Assembly: GCA_017624085.1 (NCBI GenBank)
Contig: JAGANU010000006.1
Location: 1 to 64,000, forward strand
From: Coprococcus sp.
GTDB taxonomy: Bacteria; Bacillota_A; Clostridia; Lachnospirales; Lachnospiraceae
Direction of reading: 5' to 3'
Length of the DNA: 64,000 nucleotides
Both the position numbers and the translations under genes were made by a program. Of the stretch, positions 1-7,616 are shown one piece after another. The notes under the pieces are model-generated. The model had not been told where the DNA came from. It searched no databases and worked only from the letters and a program-made list of their open reading frames with translations. The stretch's first letter is position 1. Each line of letters begins with the position of its first letter.

Positions 1-246
1 AAGGAAGGTATCAATGCTGCAATGAAGGCTGCTGCTTCAGAGTCATATGGCTACAATGAGGAGCAGATCGTTTCATCAGATATCGTTGGAATGAGATATG
101 GTTCACTCTTCGATGCTACACAGACAATGGTAGCTCCTATCGGTGATGACTTATACGAGGTTCAGGTTGTTTCATGGTATGATAACGAGAATTCATACAC
201 AAGCCAGATGGTTAGAACAATCAAGTACTTCGCTGAGTTAGCTTAA
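1..246 (+). CDS. gap: Glyceraldehyde-3-phosphate dehydrogenase, C-terminal end (partial)
   Basis: Only the last 81 residues are inside the window; the reading frame is open from base 1. The enzyme oxidises glyceraldehyde 3-phosphate to 1,3-bisphosphoglycerate with NAD in glycolysis. The tail contains the family signature [14 protein letters not shown] near the end, which is the C-terminal catalytic-domain segment of class I GAPDH in clostridia. The gene is followed by a strong terminator and then by pgk and tpiA, the usual glycolytic order. Codon use (AAG, GAG, CTT) is strongly biased, as expected for a highly expressed gene. Identification is secure; the N-terminus and the NAD-binding domain cannot be seen. 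Confidence 0.95.
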   Translation, partial: KEGINAAMKAAASESYGYNEEQIVSSDIVGMRYGSLFDATQTMVAPIGDDLYEVQVVSWYDNENSYTSQMVRTIKYFAELA

Positions 247-320
247 TTTATACCGGTGATAAGTACTCATGGCGCAATTGCCCTGAGTAGAATTTATAAG
301 TATTTATAAGACCTTAAAAG

Positions 321-352
321 GGGTCCGGTCTAAATGGACCGGGCCCTTTTTT
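321..352 (+). terminator. Intrinsic terminator after gap
   Basis: A GC-rich hairpin pairs 321-330 with 336-346 (GGGTCCGGTC against GGACCGGGCCC, one G-T pair) and runs directly into TTTTTT. It would end or attenuate transcription between gap and pgk, so pgk-tpiA may depend partly on read-through or on a separate promoter I could not identify. Confidence 0.85.
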
Positions 353-359
353 CCGCTGT

Positions 360-377
360 GGCAGATTTATGTCTGCT
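360..377 (+). promoter_or_regulatory. Small hairpin in the pgk leader
   Basis: GGCAGA (360-365) pairs with TCTGCT (372-377) around a short T-rich loop. A related, longer hairpin with the same GCAGA/TCTGC core precedes tpiA at 1676-1701. No T tract follows, so this is more likely an RNA processing or stability element than a terminator. Confidence 0.4.
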
Positions 378-435
378 ATGACGGTTTTGTCCACAAGGAA
401 CGGACATAAAGATTTATTATTAGGAGGATTTTGAA

Positions 436-1650
436 ATGTCATTAAACAAGAAATCAGTAGATGATATCAATGTCAAGGGTCAGCGCGTGCTTTGCAGATG
501 TGATTTCAATGTACCATTAAAGAACGGAGAGATTACAGACGAGAACAGACTTGTTGCAGCGCTTCCTACAATCAAGAAGCTTATTGCTGATGGTGGTAAG
601 GTTATTCTTTGTTCACACCTTGGAAAGGTTAAGACAGAGGAGGACAAGCTTACAAAGACACTTGCTCCTGTAGCAGTACGTCTTTCAGAGCTTCTCGGAC
701 AGGAGGTTAAGTTTGTTGCTGAGCCTACTGTTGTTGGTGATAAGGTTAGAGCAGCTGTAGCTGAGATGAAGGACGGAGATGTTATCTTACTTGAGAACAC
801 ACGTTTCAGAGCAGAAGAGACAAAGAATGGTGAGGCATTCTCACAGGATCTTGCAAGCATTTGCGATGTATTCGTAAATGATGCTTTCGGTACAGCTCAC
901 AGAGCTCACTGTTCAAACGTTGGTGTTGCAGGACTTGTTGACACAGCTGTAGTTGGTTACTTAATGCAGAAGGAGATTGATTTCCTTGGCAATGCAGTAG
1001 AAAACCCTGTTAGACCATTTGTTGCAATTCTTGGCGGTGCTAAGGTTGCTGATAAGCTTAATGTTATATCAAACCTTCTTGAGAAGTGTGATACACTTAT
1101 CATCGGTGGTGGTATGGCTTATACATTCCTTAAGGCAAAGGGATATGAGATTGGTAAGTCACTTGTAGATGAGTCAAAGATTGACTACTGCAAGGAGATG
1201 ATGGATAAGGCTGAGAGCCTTGGAAAGAAGCTTCTCCTTCCGGTTGACTCCGTTATGATCGATGATTTCCCTAACCCAATTGACGATCCTACAATCAAGA
1301 CAGAGCTCTTTGATGCAGACAAGATGTCAGCTGACAAGGAAGGCTGCGATATTGGACCTAAGACAATCGAGCTTTACTCAGACGCTGTTAAGACAGCAAA
1401 GACAGTTGTTTGGAACGGACCTATGGGTGTATTTGAGAACCCTGTTCTTGCAGCAGGTACAAAGGCAGTTGCAGCAGCACTCGCTGAGACAGATGCAACT
1501 ACAATCATCGGTGGCGGTGATTCAGCAGCAGCTGTTAACCAGCTTGGTTACGGTGCAAAGATGAGCCACATCTCAACAGGTGGCGGTGCTTCACTTGAGT
1601 TCCTTGAGGGTAAGGAGCTTCCTGGTGTTGCAGCAGCAAACGATAAGTAA
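436..1650 (+). CDS. pgk: Phosphoglycerate kinase
   Basis: 404 residues, full length for the family. It transfers the acyl phosphate of 1,3-bisphosphoglycerate to ADP, the first ATP-yielding step of glycolysis, in the cytoplasm. Visible signatures are RCDFNVPL (residues 21-28), the substrate-binding [11 protein letters not shown] (about 149), [10 protein letters not shown] (about 200), WNGPMGVFE (about 329) and the nucleotide loop GGGDSAAA (about 361). The start follows TAGGAGGAT at 421-429 with normal spacing. It lies between gap and tpiA, 78 bp ahead of the latter, and very probably shares a transcript with it. Codon bias is that of a highly expressed gene. Confidence 0.97.
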   Translation: MSLNKKSVDDINVKGQRVLCRCDFNVPLKNGEITDENRLVAALPTIKKLIADGGKVILCSHLGKVKTEEDKLTKTLAPVAVRLSELLGQEVKFVAEPTVVGDKVRAAVAEMKDGDVILLENTRFRAEETKNGEAFSQDLASICDVFVNDAFGTAHRAHCSNVGVAGLVDTAVVGYLMQKEIDFLGNAVENPVRPFVAILGGAKVADKLNVISNLLEKCDTLIIGGGMAYTFLKAKGYEIGKSLVDESKIDYCKEMMDKAESLGKKLLLPVDSVMIDDFPNPIDDPTIKTELFDADKMSADKEGCDIGPKTIELYSDAVKTAKTVVWNGPMGVFENPVLAAGTKAVAAALAETDATTIIGGGDSAAAVNQLGYGAKMSHISTGGGASLEFLEGKELPGVAAANDK

Positions 1651-1675
1651 TTATAACAAATAATACTTACAACCA

Positions 1676-1701
1676 GCCATGCAGACGTAAGTCTGCATGG
1701 C
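1676..1701 (+). promoter_or_regulatory. Perfect 11-bp-stem hairpin between pgk and tpiA
   Basis: GCCATGCAGAC (1676-1686), loop GTAA, then GTCTGCATGGC (1691-1701) form a perfect inverted repeat. It is followed by AAAAATAAAT rather than a T run, so it is not a normal terminator. Such hairpins between glycolytic genes often set mRNA stability or processing; that role here is inference. The core resembles the pgk leader hairpin. Confidence 0.6.
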
Positions 1702-1728
1702 AAAAATAAATCTTACGAGGTAAAAATA

Positions 1729-2481
1729 ATGTCAAGAAGAAAGATTATTGCAGGTAACTGGAAGATGAACAAGACTCCTAGCGAGGCAGTTGAGCTTGTT
1801 AACCTGTTAAAGGACTTAGTAAAGAATGATGATGTCGATGTTGTATACTGTGTACCGGCTATCGATATCGTACCTGTAGTTGAGGCTACAAAGGGAACAA
1901 ACGTAGCAGTAGGTGCAGAGAATATGTACTTTGAGGAGAGTGGTGCTTTCACAGGTGAGATTTCAGCAGCTATGCTTGTTGATGCCGGCGTTAAGTATGT
2001 TATCATCGGTCACTCAGAGCGTCGTGATTACTTCAAGGAGGATGATGTTCTTCTCAACAAGAAGGTTAAGAAGGCATTTGAGGCTGGTATAACACCTATT
2101 CTTTGCTGCGGCGAGTCACTTGAGCAGAGAGAGCTTGGCGTTACTATGGACTGGATTCGTCTTCAGATCAAATCAGACCTTGCCGGTGTAACAGCTGACC
2201 AGGTTAAGTCAATGGTTATCGCATATGAGCCAATCTGGGCTATCGGAACAGGCAAGACTGCTACATCGGATCAGGCTCAGGAGGTATGTAAGGGTATCCG
2301 TGATCTCATCGCTGAGATATATGACACAGACACAGCTGAGGCAGTACGTATTCAGTACGGCGGTTCAATGAACGCAGCTAACGCAGCTGAGCTTCTTGCC
2401 AAGCCGGACATCGATGGCGGTCTTATCGGTGGTGCTTCACTTAAGGCTGATTTTGGTCAGGTTGTAAATGCCGGAAAGTAA
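1729..2481 (+). CDS. tpiA: Triosephosphate isomerase
   Basis: 250 residues, full length. It interconverts dihydroxyacetone phosphate and glyceraldehyde 3-phosphate in glycolysis. The N-terminal AGNWKMN (residues 8-14) supplies the catalytic Asn and Lys12; IGHSERR (about 93-99) holds the electrophilic His; [14 protein letters not shown] (about 165-178) holds the catalytic Glu and the flexible loop 6; the phosphate-binding YGGSMN and GGLIGGASL follow near the C-terminus. Translation starts at an ATG behind TTACGAGGT. It is the last gene of the glycolytic unit and is followed by a terminator shared with the convergent gene. Confidence 0.97.
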   Translation: MSRRKIIAGNWKMNKTPSEAVELVNLLKDLVKNDDVDVVYCVPAIDIVPVVEATKGTNVAVGAENMYFEESGAFTGEISAAMLVDAGVKYVIIGHSERRDYFKEDDVLLNKKVKKAFEAGITPILCCGESLEQRELGVTMDWIRLQIKSDLAGVTADQVKSMVIAYEPIWAIGTGKTATSDQAQEVCKGIRDLIAEIYDTDTAEAVRIQYGGSMNAANAAELLAKPDIDGGLIGGASLKADFGQVVNAGK

Positions 2482-2536
2482 TTTATCTTAGAAAAAGGCA
2501 TCCACTTTTCTAGGTGGATAGCTATACCACATAAAA

Positions 2537-2584
2537 ACAGCCTATGATTGTAAGGAGATCATCTACAATCATAGACTGTTTTTT
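2537..2584. terminator. Bidirectional terminator between tpiA and the convergent gene
   Basis: A long stem pairs 2537-2553 (AACAGCCTATGATTGTA) with 2564-2580 (TACAATCATAGACTGTT) around an 10-base loop. The plus strand exits into TTTTTT and the minus strand into TTTTTAT, so it can serve both tpiA and the minus-strand gene ending at 2628. Confidence 0.85.
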
Positions 2585-2627
2585 ATGTATAAGGCTATGT
2601 AACGAATGAAATAAAAAGCAAATGCTT

Positions 2628-3197
2628 CTATTGTTTATCAAAGTATTCTTTTCCTTTGGTAGGCTTAAAATAGGTTCTTATATATCCGTCTGTTGATACA
2701 ATTACAAATTCATTTGTTTCTTCAAGATAGTACACATCATCCCCGTCCTCAGCTTCAAGCTTGTGCAGAGAGTTTGGATTGGCAATAACACGGTTTGCAC
2801 CGTCCACATATTCCTGTGAATTGTTATATGTGAATTCGTTACCATGCTTCTCATAATGACTTTCAAGCGTTGACTCATTTCGGAATGTGTAGTAAGTCTG
2901 CTCCCTTAAAGTAGTAGTATCAGCTTCTGTGTCAGTGCTTGTCTGATTGTCACCTTCTTCGTCTTGCTGCAAGTTCTGAGCTTCCTGGTTCTCAGACGCA
3001 GTCGTTAAAGCCTGTGTTGTTGATTGCTGCTTTGATGAATCTTTTCCTTCATCCGGCTTATCACCACCCACAAAGCCTCTTATGATAAAGCATATCATTA
3101 CAAATACTAGAAATATAATACCGACGATTTTATTTGTTCGTTCACTCCAGCCTCTGGTTGGCTTCTTGTATACGCCGTCCTGGTTCTTCTTTGACAT
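2628..3197 (-). CDS. Membrane-anchored protein with a toxin-like C-terminal domain
   Basis: 189 residues from the ATG at 3197; the in-frame ATG at 3212 lies inside the Shine-Dalgarno sequence (ATGGAGGAAC), so the shorter start is preferred. Residues 1-23 are basic and cytoplasmic, about 24-43 form one transmembrane helix, and 44-100 are a Ser/Thr/Gln/Glu-rich linker. The last about 88 residues (YTFRNESTLESHYEKHGNEF ... GYIRTYFKPTKGKEYF) have the H-x3-KHG-x-EF, EY-x2-A, DDVYY and DGYIRTYFKP pattern that I associate with BECR-type (barnase/EndoU/colicin E5/RelE-like) toxin nuclease domains of Firmicutes. That assignment rests on pattern memory, and the domain would face outward. No immunity gene is visible beside it. 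It is convergent with tpiA. Function unknown. Confidence 0.7.
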   Translation of the reverse strand: MSKKNQDGVYKKPTRGWSERTNKIVGIIFLVFVMICFIIRGFVGGDKPDEGKDSSKQQSTTQALTTASENQEAQNLQQDEEGDNQTSTDTEADTTTLREQTYYTFRNESTLESHYEKHGNEFTYNNSQEYVDGANRVIANPNSLHKLEAEDGDDVYYLEETNEFVIVSTDGYIRTYFKPTKGKEYFDKQ

Positions 3198-3231
3198 GTG
3201 TTGTTCCTCCATATACTATTGAATAATATAT

Positions 3232-3260
3232 AATATATAGATAAAAGCAAAACTTATCAA
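3232..3260 (-). promoter_or_regulatory. Putative sigma-A promoter for the minus-strand membrane protein
   Basis: Read on the minus strand, TTGATA (3255-3260) and TATATT (3232-3237) are separated by 17 bases. The -10 lies about 35 bases before the ATG at 3197. Confidence 0.55.
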
Positions 3261-3342
3261 TATGAGATTAATACATATAAGCTAAATATAGATACTATTT
3301 AATTACATCACGATTTTTTGCATGGTTTTTAAATTCAGAAAG

Positions 3343-3371
3343 TTGACTCAATCTATTAACTACCATATTAT
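3343..3371 (+). promoter_or_regulatory. Promoter for the aldo/keto reductase
   Basis: TTGACT (3343-3348), a 17-base spacer and TATTAT (3366-3371). Twenty bases downstream is a small inverted repeat, ATACAAA-CCA-TTTGTAT (3391-3407), which sits at the start of the transcript and could be an operator; that role is inference. Confidence 0.6.
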
Positions 3372-3471
3372 AGTAATTACTGGCTTTGGTATACAAACCA
3401 TTTGTATCTGAACAATTATGAGTACAAAGCTTAGCTATTCATATTTTACTCACAATACAAAGGAGGGCATC

Positions 3472-4308
3472 ATGGATAATTATGTATTGAGAAACGGATA
3501 TAAGATTCCTGAGATTGGTTTTGGAACATGGAAGATGGATGACAAGGAAGCTGCAGTTAAAGCTGTAGTGGAGGCAATTTCTTGTGGTTACAGGCATATT
3601 GATACTGCTGCTTCATACGGAAATGAGAGTGAAGTCGGTGAGGCAATAAGAAAATCAGGAATCAGCAGGGATGAGCTGTTTATAACAAGTAAGCTGTGCA
3701 ATTCCGATAGAGGATATTACAACGCGCTTGCTGCATTTGAAAAAACAATGGACAATCTGGGATTGGATTACCTTGATTTGTACCTAATCCACTGGCCTGC
3801 CAGCTCACATCAATTTGACAACTGGGAACAGATCAATGTTGATACGTGGCGTGCCATGATAAAGCTTTATAAGGAAGGTAGGATCAAGTCTATCGGGGTC
3901 AGCAATTTCCTGCCTCATCACCTAAAGGCTCTGATGGATATGGAAGTCGCACCAATGGTTGATCAGATCGAGTTTCATCCCGGAATGACACAACCGGATG
4001 TAACTGCTTACTGTCACCAAAACAATATATTGGTGGAGGCGTGGAGTCCTCTTGGAAACGGCGCACTTCTGAAAAACGATGTTATCCAGAATATGTCAGA
4101 AAAATACAAAAAGAGTCCGGCTCAGATATGCCTGAGATTTGTACATCAGCAGGGGGTTCTGCCTATTGCAAAGTCAGTTACACCATCCCGCATACAGGAA
4201 AACCTGGATATATATGATTTTGTCATATCAGATGAGGATATTTCAATTCTTGCAAATATGCCGAATGTGGCATATTCAGGTTCACATCCGGATAAGGTGG
4301 ATTTTTAG
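3472..4308 (+). CDS. Aldo/keto reductase
   Basis: 278 residues from the ATG at 3472, chosen because AAAGGAGGGC precedes it by 5-10 bases; an upstream in-frame ATG at 3418 lacks a ribosome site and adds a non-family extension. The fold is the NADPH-dependent (beta/alpha)8 AKR barrel. The full catalytic tetrad is present: Asp44 and Tyr49 in DTAASYGNE, Lys74 in ITSKLCNS, His107 in LIHWP. PIAKSVTPSRIQEN near the C-terminus is the NADPH phosphate-binding segment. It resembles the 2,5-diketo-gluconate reductase / glyoxal reductase group, but the substrate cannot be read from sequence. It has its own promoter and stands alone. Confidence 0.93.
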   Translation: MDNYVLRNGYKIPEIGFGTWKMDDKEAAVKAVVEAISCGYRHIDTAASYGNESEVGEAIRKSGISRDELFITSKLCNSDRGYYNALAAFEKTMDNLGLDYLDLYLIHWPASSHQFDNWEQINVDTWRAMIKLYKEGRIKSIGVSNFLPHHLKALMDMEVAPMVDQIEFHPGMTQPDVTAYCHQNNILVEAWSPLGNGALLKNDVIQNMSEKYKKSPAQICLRFVHQQGVLPIAKSVTPSRIQENLDIYDFVISDEDISILANMPNVAYSGSHPDKVDF

Positions 4309-4342
4309 TAAAAGCATATCGGGTAGGATAGTCATCGATAAT

Positions 4343-4438
4343 TTAGCTAAAGGATATCTCAAAATATTAGCTAAAGGATATCTCAAAATATTAGCTAAAG
4401 GATATCTCAAAATATTAGCTAAAGGTTATCTCAAAATA
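4343..4438 (+). repeat. Four tandem copies of a 24-bp repeat
   Basis: Units at 4343-4366, 4367-4390, 4391-4414 and 4415-4438. Three copies are identical (TTAGCTAAAGGATATCTC plus AAAATA); the fourth has one substitution (GGTTATC for GGATATC). There is no unique spacer between units, so it is not a CRISPR. The array stops 6 bases before the -35 of the riboswitch promoter. It falls after the aldo/keto reductase stop codon and I see no gene using it. Confidence 0.95.
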
Positions 4439-4444
4439 TTCTGC

Positions 4445-4473
4445 TTGCAATAAAAATAAGATTATTATATGAT
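4445..4473 (+). promoter_or_regulatory. Promoter of the ZTP riboswitch / purO transcript
   Basis: TTGCAA (4445-4450), 17-base spacer, TATGAT (4468-4473). The predicted start near 4480 is just ahead of the riboswitch, which supports the call. The tandem repeat array abuts its -35. Confidence 0.65.
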
Positions 4474-4484
4474 GACAATAGTTT

Positions 4485-4572
4485 AGGTGCACGACTGGCG
4501 GAAACAGCTGATTGCTGAGTAGGACTACCTACAGGGAGTGCATGTTAAGATTTAGCCGACCGCCTGGGCATT
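4485..4572 (+). ncRNA. ZTP (pfl) riboswitch
   Basis: The RNA shows the conserved pfl-motif halves: GACTGGCGGAAAC (about 4493-4505), then AGGGAGTGCATG (about 4533-4544), then GCCGACCGCCTGGGCA (about 4555-4570), where CCGCC can pair back with GGCGG. This family binds ZMP/ZTP, the AICAR-derived alarmone of folate stress, and turns on purine and one-carbon genes. The two genes downstream act on AICAR and its formylated product, exactly the expected regulon. It is followed by a terminator, so control is probably transcriptional, with ligand favouring read-through. Confidence 0.9.
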
Positions 4573-4595
4573 TATGCATATTATTATATGTTTAG

Positions 4596-4622
4596 TAGCT
4601 CGGGTTGCCGGCTATTTCTTTG
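4596..4622 (+). terminator. Terminator of the ZTP riboswitch expression platform
   Basis: TAGC(T)CGG pairs with CCGGCTA (4596-4603 with 4608-4614; one bulged T) around GTTG, followed by TTTCTTTG. It lies 24 bases after the aptamer and about 95 bases before purO, as expected for a transcriptional off-switch. Confidence 0.65.
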
Positions 4623-4633
4623 TAATTTTATAA

Positions 4634-4695
4634 TGTGTCAAGGAACCTGTCCCCGGTGACACATATGTGTCAAGGAACCTGTCCCCGGTGACACA
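4634..4695 (+). repeat. Pair of 30-bp palindromic direct repeats (REP-like)
   Basis: TGTGTCAAGGAACCTGTC plus CCCGGTGACACA occurs at 4634-4663 and again, identically, at 4666-4695, separated by TA. Each unit is an imperfect palindrome: TGTGTCA pairs with TGACACA at the ends. Sequences of the GGGGACAGGTTCCTTGACAC type recur as dispersed intergenic repeats in many genomes as far as I recall. The pair sits between the riboswitch terminator and purO, in the 5' leader. Confidence 0.9.
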
Positions 4696-4716
4696 CAGAT
4701 GAAGGAGGAAATGAAG

Positions 4717-5430
4717 ATGGAGATGTTATCACTTGAGAAGGAGCTTAAGGAGAATGCATACCCTGGAAGAGGTATCGTAATTGGAGTATCAGAGGATGGT
4801 AGCAAGGCTGTTACTGCTTACTTTATTATGGGAAGAAGCTCAAACAGCCGTAACAGAGTGTTTGTAACGGAAGGTGAGGGTATTCGAACAGAGGCATTTG
4901 ATCCGTCAAAGCTTGAGGATCCAAGCCTTATCATCTATGCGCCTGTAAGAGTTCTCGGAAACAGAACGATCGTTACAAATGGTGATCAGACAGATACGAT
5001 CTATGACGGTATGGACAGTGAGCTTACTTTTGAGCAGTCACTGAGAATCAGGCAGTTTGAGCCGGACGGTCCAAACTATACACCTAGAATTTCAGGTGTC
5101 ATGCACATTGAAAATGGTGTATATGATTATTCTATGTCCATTCTAAAGAGCAACAACGGAAATCCAAATGCAAACAACAGATACACCTTCTCATATGAGA
5201 GCCCGGTTGCAGGTGAGGGTCACTTCATCCATACATATATGCACGATGGAAATCCACTCCCAAGCTTTGAGGGAGAACCAAAGTGGGTTAAGCTCTCTGG
5301 AGATATAGATGAGTTTACGGATATGGTTTGGAACAGCCTGAATGAGGATAACAAGGTATCTCTCTTTGTCAGATATATAGATATCAAGACAGGTAACTAT
5401 GAGACTCGTATTGTAAACAAGAATGTATAA
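4717..5430 (+). CDS. purO: IMP cyclohydrolase, archaeal (PurO) type
   Basis: 237 residues from the ATG at 4717, chosen because AGGAGG (4703-4708) is 8 bases upstream; ATGs at 4699 and 4711 overlap or crowd that site. The protein matches the PurO family (N-terminal PGRGIVIGV, the GRSSNSRNR segment and PRISGVM), which closes FAICAR to IMP, the last step of purine synthesis, in place of the N-terminal domain of ordinary PurH. It is directly ahead of a PurH that lacks that domain, so the two complete the pathway together. Expression should be under the upstream ZTP riboswitch. PurO is known mainly from archaea but is found in some clostridia. Confidence 0.88.
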   Translation: MEMLSLEKELKENAYPGRGIVIGVSEDGSKAVTAYFIMGRSSNSRNRVFVTEGEGIRTEAFDPSKLEDPSLIIYAPVRVLGNRTIVTNGDQTDTIYDGMDSELTFEQSLRIRQFEPDGPNYTPRISGVMHIENGVYDYSMSILKSNNGNPNANNRYTFSYESPVAGEGHFIHTYMHDGNPLPSFEGEPKWVKLSGDIDEFTDMVWNSLNEDNKVSLFVRYIDIKTGNYETRIVNKNV

Positions 5431-5507
5431 TAAAGCGGCCAATCCCAAACGATTTTTCGCAAATATATTTATCCACATATAATACCAATTAATAAAGGAG
5501 AATTGCA

Positions 5508-6686
5508 ATGAACGAAATTCAGTTAAAGTATGGATGTAACCCAAATCAGAAGCCTTCAAGAATATATATGGAGGACGGAAGTGAGCTTCCTGTAAAGGTA
5601 CTTAATGGTAAGCCTGGATATATCAACTTCCTCGACGCATTTAATGGCTGGCAGCTTGTTAAGGAGTTGAAGGCTGCAACAGGACTTCCTGCTGCCACAT
5701 CCTTCAAGCATGTATCACCGGCAGGAGCTGCTGTAGGTCTTCCTCTTGATGATACACTTGCAAAGATTTACTGGGTAGATGATCTCGGCGAGCTTTCACC
5801 ACTTGCATGTGCATATGCCAGAGCCAGAGGTGCTGACAGAATGTCATCCTTCGGTGATTTCATCGCCCTGTCAGATGTATGTGATGCTGATACAGCAAGA
5901 CTTATTAAGAGAGAGGTATCTGACGGTGTTATCGCTCCGGGATACACAGAGGAGGCTATGGAGCTTCTTCTTGCAAAGAAAAAGGGCAACTACAACGTTA
6001 TTCAGATAGATGAGAATTATGTTCCTGCTGAAATCGAGAGAAAGCAGGTATACGGAATTACTTTTGAGCAAGGAAGAAATGAGCTTAAAATTGACAAGGA
6101 GCTTCTTTCAAACTTTGTTACAAAGAGCAAGGAGCTTCCTGAGCAGGCTGAGATAGACATGAAGATTGCACTGATCACACTTAAGTATACACAGTCCAAC
6201 TCTGTATGCTACGTAAAGGGCGGTCAGGCTATCGGTATCGGTGCAGGACAGCAGTCAAGAATTCACTGTACAAGACTTGCAGGACAGAAGGCCGATAACT
6301 GGTTCCTTCGTCAGTCACCACAGGTTATGGGGCTTCAGTTTGTTGACGGACTCGGAAGAGCTGACAGGGACAATGCTATCGATGTATATATGGGAGATGA
6401 GTACGAGGATGTCCTTCGCGAGGGCGAGTGGCAGAAGCGCTTCAAGGTAAAGCCGGAGGTGTTCACTGCAGATGAGAAAAAGGCATGGCTTGCTAAGAAT
6501 CAGGATGTGGTACTGGGCTCAGATGCATTCTTCCCATTCTCAGACAATATTGAGAGAGCAAAGAAGAGTGGTGTTAAGTACATTGCTCAGCCGGGTGGAT
6601 CCGTTCGAGATGACCTTGTTATCGAGTGCGCTGACAAGTATGGTATGACAATGGTATTTACAGGTATAAGATTATTCCATCATTAG
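5508..6686 (+). CDS. purH: AICAR formyltransferase (stand-alone PurH C-terminal domain)
   Basis: 392 residues against about 510-540 for bifunctional PurH. The protein begins at the transformylase domain (KYGCNPNQKP, residues 7-16) and lacks the N-terminal MGS-like IMP cyclohydrolase domain. The catalytic Lys67-His68 pair is in SFKHVSPAGAAVG, and GQQSRIHC and AQPGGSVRDD are typical later motifs. It transfers formyl from 10-formyl-THF to AICAR. The missing cyclohydrolase activity is supplied by purO 77 bp upstream. The start has AAAGGAGAA in front. It should be co-transcribed with purO under ZTP control, which is sensible because ZMP is its own substrate. Confidence 0.93.
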   Translation: MNEIQLKYGCNPNQKPSRIYMEDGSELPVKVLNGKPGYINFLDAFNGWQLVKELKAATGLPAATSFKHVSPAGAAVGLPLDDTLAKIYWVDDLGELSPLACAYARARGADRMSSFGDFIALSDVCDADTARLIKREVSDGVIAPGYTEEAMELLLAKKKGNYNVIQIDENYVPAEIERKQVYGITFEQGRNELKIDKELLSNFVTKSKELPEQAEIDMKIALITLKYTQSNSVCYVKGGQAIGIGAGQQSRIHCTRLAGQKADNWFLRQSPQVMGLQFVDGLGRADRDNAIDVYMGDEYEDVLREGEWQKRFKVKPEVFTADEKKAWLAKNQDVVLGSDAFFPFSDNIERAKKSGVKYIAQPGGSVRDDLVIECADKYGMTMVFTGIRLFHH

Positions 6687-6751
6687 TATTTATTTTTAAA
6701 CTATGTTTGTTTACATTTTCTTCATATTTTAATATTTTTTTCATATTTGGC

Positions 6752-6780
6752 TTGACATATACATAATATGGTGTAATTAT
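6752..6780 (+). promoter_or_regulatory. Putative promoter for the pilin-like gene
   Basis: TTGACA (6752-6757) followed 16-17 bases later by TAATTAT (6774-6780). The -35 is perfect, the -10 is weak. It lies about 125 bases before the ATG, so a sizeable leader would exist. Confidence 0.45.
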
Positions 6781-6903
6781 TCTATATATAACGAATGTGT
6801 ATGATGCGAATTACGTATTAGCTTGTCGATAATTGTATTTTCATGTAATATAGGCATTCGATATAAAGATATGGTAAGTCTTTATGAAAAGAGGGGAAAT
6901 AAC

Positions 6904-7524
6904 ATGAAGAGAATAAAGAGAAAGTTTTTCGATTCAAAAGGTTTTTCACTTGTTGAGCTTATTATTGTTATTGCTATTATGGCTATCATAGCAGGTGCTC
7001 TTGCGCCCACACTTATAAAGTATGTAGAAAAGAGTAAAAGGTCTAAGGACATTGCAAATGCTAAGGCCATTGAAACTGTAATGATTCACGCCTTTTCTGA
7101 TGGTACTATGGAGGTTCCGGAGGGACTAAGAACACAAGGGTATGGTGCCTGGGTAATGATGTGCAAGGGTGACAAGAGCTATGCTCCGTCTCCATATCAC
7201 GGCAAGAACTTCAACGGTGTATGGTGCGGAGCTGACAGAGGTGTAATAATAGATGGTCATGCATCAACCGCTGACTGGAACTATTGTACTGAACTATATA
7301 ATTTTCTCAAGGCTGAAGGAGTTAATATTGATAATGCCAAAACCAAAGCCAGCGCAAAAAATGATGGTTGGGACTGGATCATCGTCCAGGTGTGTGTTGA
7401 CAACGATGGAAGACTCTGTTCTAGAATATATTCCGGCTTCAAGAATGAGGATGGTGGTAATTTTAGAACACCTAAGTCCAACATAGAGAAAGTTATGGAA
7501 CGAGGAGTTATTCCTATCGAGTAA
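6904..7524 (+). CDS. Orphan type IV pilin-like (pseudopilin) protein
   Basis: 206 residues from the ATG at 6904 behind AGAGGGGAAAT. The N-terminus is a class III signal: KGFSLVELIIVIAIMAIIAG, with prepilin peptidase cleavage expected after Gly13, methylated Phe14 and the conserved Glu at +5 of the mature protein. The hydrophobic helix continues to about residue 36 and is followed by a globular part rich in Trp and Cys (CVDNDGRLC). Such subunits are assembled by type IV pilus or type II-like machines, but none of those genes (PilB, PilC, PilD) is nearby. It has its own putative promoter and its own terminator, so it is a single-gene unit. The partner machine must be elsewhere or absent. Confidence 0.85.
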   Translation: MKRIKRKFFDSKGFSLVELIIVIAIMAIIAGALAPTLIKYVEKSKRSKDIANAKAIETVMIHAFSDGTMEVPEGLRTQGYGAWVMMCKGDKSYAPSPYHGKNFNGVWCGADRGVIIDGHASTADWNYCTELYNFLKAEGVNIDNAKTKASAKNDGWDWIIVQVCVDNDGRLCSRIYSGFKNEDGGNFRTPKSNIEKVMERGVIPIE

Positions 7525-7579
7525 TAATATTGTTTCATTAGGAAAGCTTAATACCTATTTCATAATATATAAACGAATA

Positions 7580-7616
7580 ACCGTATATTCTGTCAACTGG
7601 AATATACGGTTTTTTG
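7580..7616 (+). terminator. Terminator after the pilin-like gene
   Basis: ACCGTATATTC (7580-7590) pairs perfectly with GAATATACGGT (7600-7610) and exits into TTTTTTG. Confidence 0.9.

Noticed and set aside
4343..4438. CRISPR-like array
   Set aside because: Units are strictly tandem without spacers and no cas genes are near.
4139..4453. Open frame with a repeated Leu/Lys peptide (YLKILAKG) across the 24-bp repeats
   Set aside because: It overlaps the aldo/keto reductase out of frame and exists only because 24 is a multiple of 3; no ribosome site.
6823..6903. Upstream start for the pilin-like protein
   Set aside because: It would put about 27 residues before the class III leader; the ATG at 6904 has the ribosome site and gives a normal 13-residue leader.
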